NCBI GenBank assembly: GCA_017444325.1
Contig: JAFSWV010000013.1
Location: 1-5,791, forward strand
Length of the DNA: 5,791 nt
DNA from: a bacterium
Lineage (GTDB): Bacteria; Auribacterota; UBA3054
Direction of reading: 5' to 3'
In this document: piece after piece, positions 5,788 to 5,791 of the stretch
Layout of the letters: each line of letters begins with the position of its first letter
Position numbering within the stretch: position 1 is the stretch's first letter
Position numbers and translations under genes: made by a program
The notes under the pieces: model-generated
The model's input: only the letters and a program-made list of their open reading frames with translations
Database searches by the model: none
Told to the model about the DNA's origin: nothing

Positions 5788-5791
5788 ATCT

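Overview
This window is a compact bacterial chromosomal segment in which every supported gene lies on the minus strand, so the reading order runs from high to low coordinates. Seven complete or nearly complete genes and one partial gene cover almost every base. The longest gap between genes is 9 nt and several neighbours overlap. There are no RNA genes, mobile elements, CRISPR arrays or sizeable intergenic regions. The gene set (lipoprotein with a lipobox, DUF374 acyltransferase, SurE, TatD, RNase HII, YraN) fits a Gram-negative bacterium of moderate GC. The membrane-anchored HEAT-repeat protein ending in a W-x2-W-Y-E-E-N tail resembles proteins I associate with the Planctomycetes-Verrucomicrobia-Lentisphaerae group. 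That assignment is a weak inference, not a demonstrated one.

In transcription order: an M24-family Xaa-Pro-type metallopeptidase (5787-4663), tatD (4663-3908), a DUF374 lysophospholipid acyltransferase-like gene (3899-3186), a HEAT-repeat membrane protein (3176-2241), rnhB (2260-1487), yraN (about 1683-1198), surE (1220-450), and the first 148 codons of a lipoprotein (445-1, running off the window). The genes are mostly housekeeping: peptide turnover (M24 peptidase), DNA and nucleic acid repair or processing (TatD, RNase HII, YraN), nucleotide salvage or stress (SurE), and the cell envelope (DUF374, HEAT anchor, lipoprotein). No new multi-gene system is evident.

The most interesting structure is regulatory. 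Two genes, the DUF374 gene and surE, have an identical arrangement in front of them: an extended -10 element TGnTATAAT followed by exactly 7 nt and then the ATG, with no Shine-Dalgarno sequence. A transcript from either would start at or one base before the start codon, so it would be leaderless. By contrast, tatD and the HEAT gene have clear Shine-Dalgarno sequences (GGAGG, AGGAG). This splits the apparently single gene string into three likely transcription units: peptidase-tatD, DUF374-HEAT-rnhB-yraN, and surE-lipoprotein. Both promoters are embedded in the 3' end of the preceding gene.

The second point of interest is RNase HII. It carries a basic Gly/Lys-rich tail ending in QLSLF-EE, which matches the bacterial sliding-clamp-binding consensus. 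This tail is written in the same DNA, in another frame, as the conserved N-terminal core of YraN, giving an unusually long overlap of two genes.
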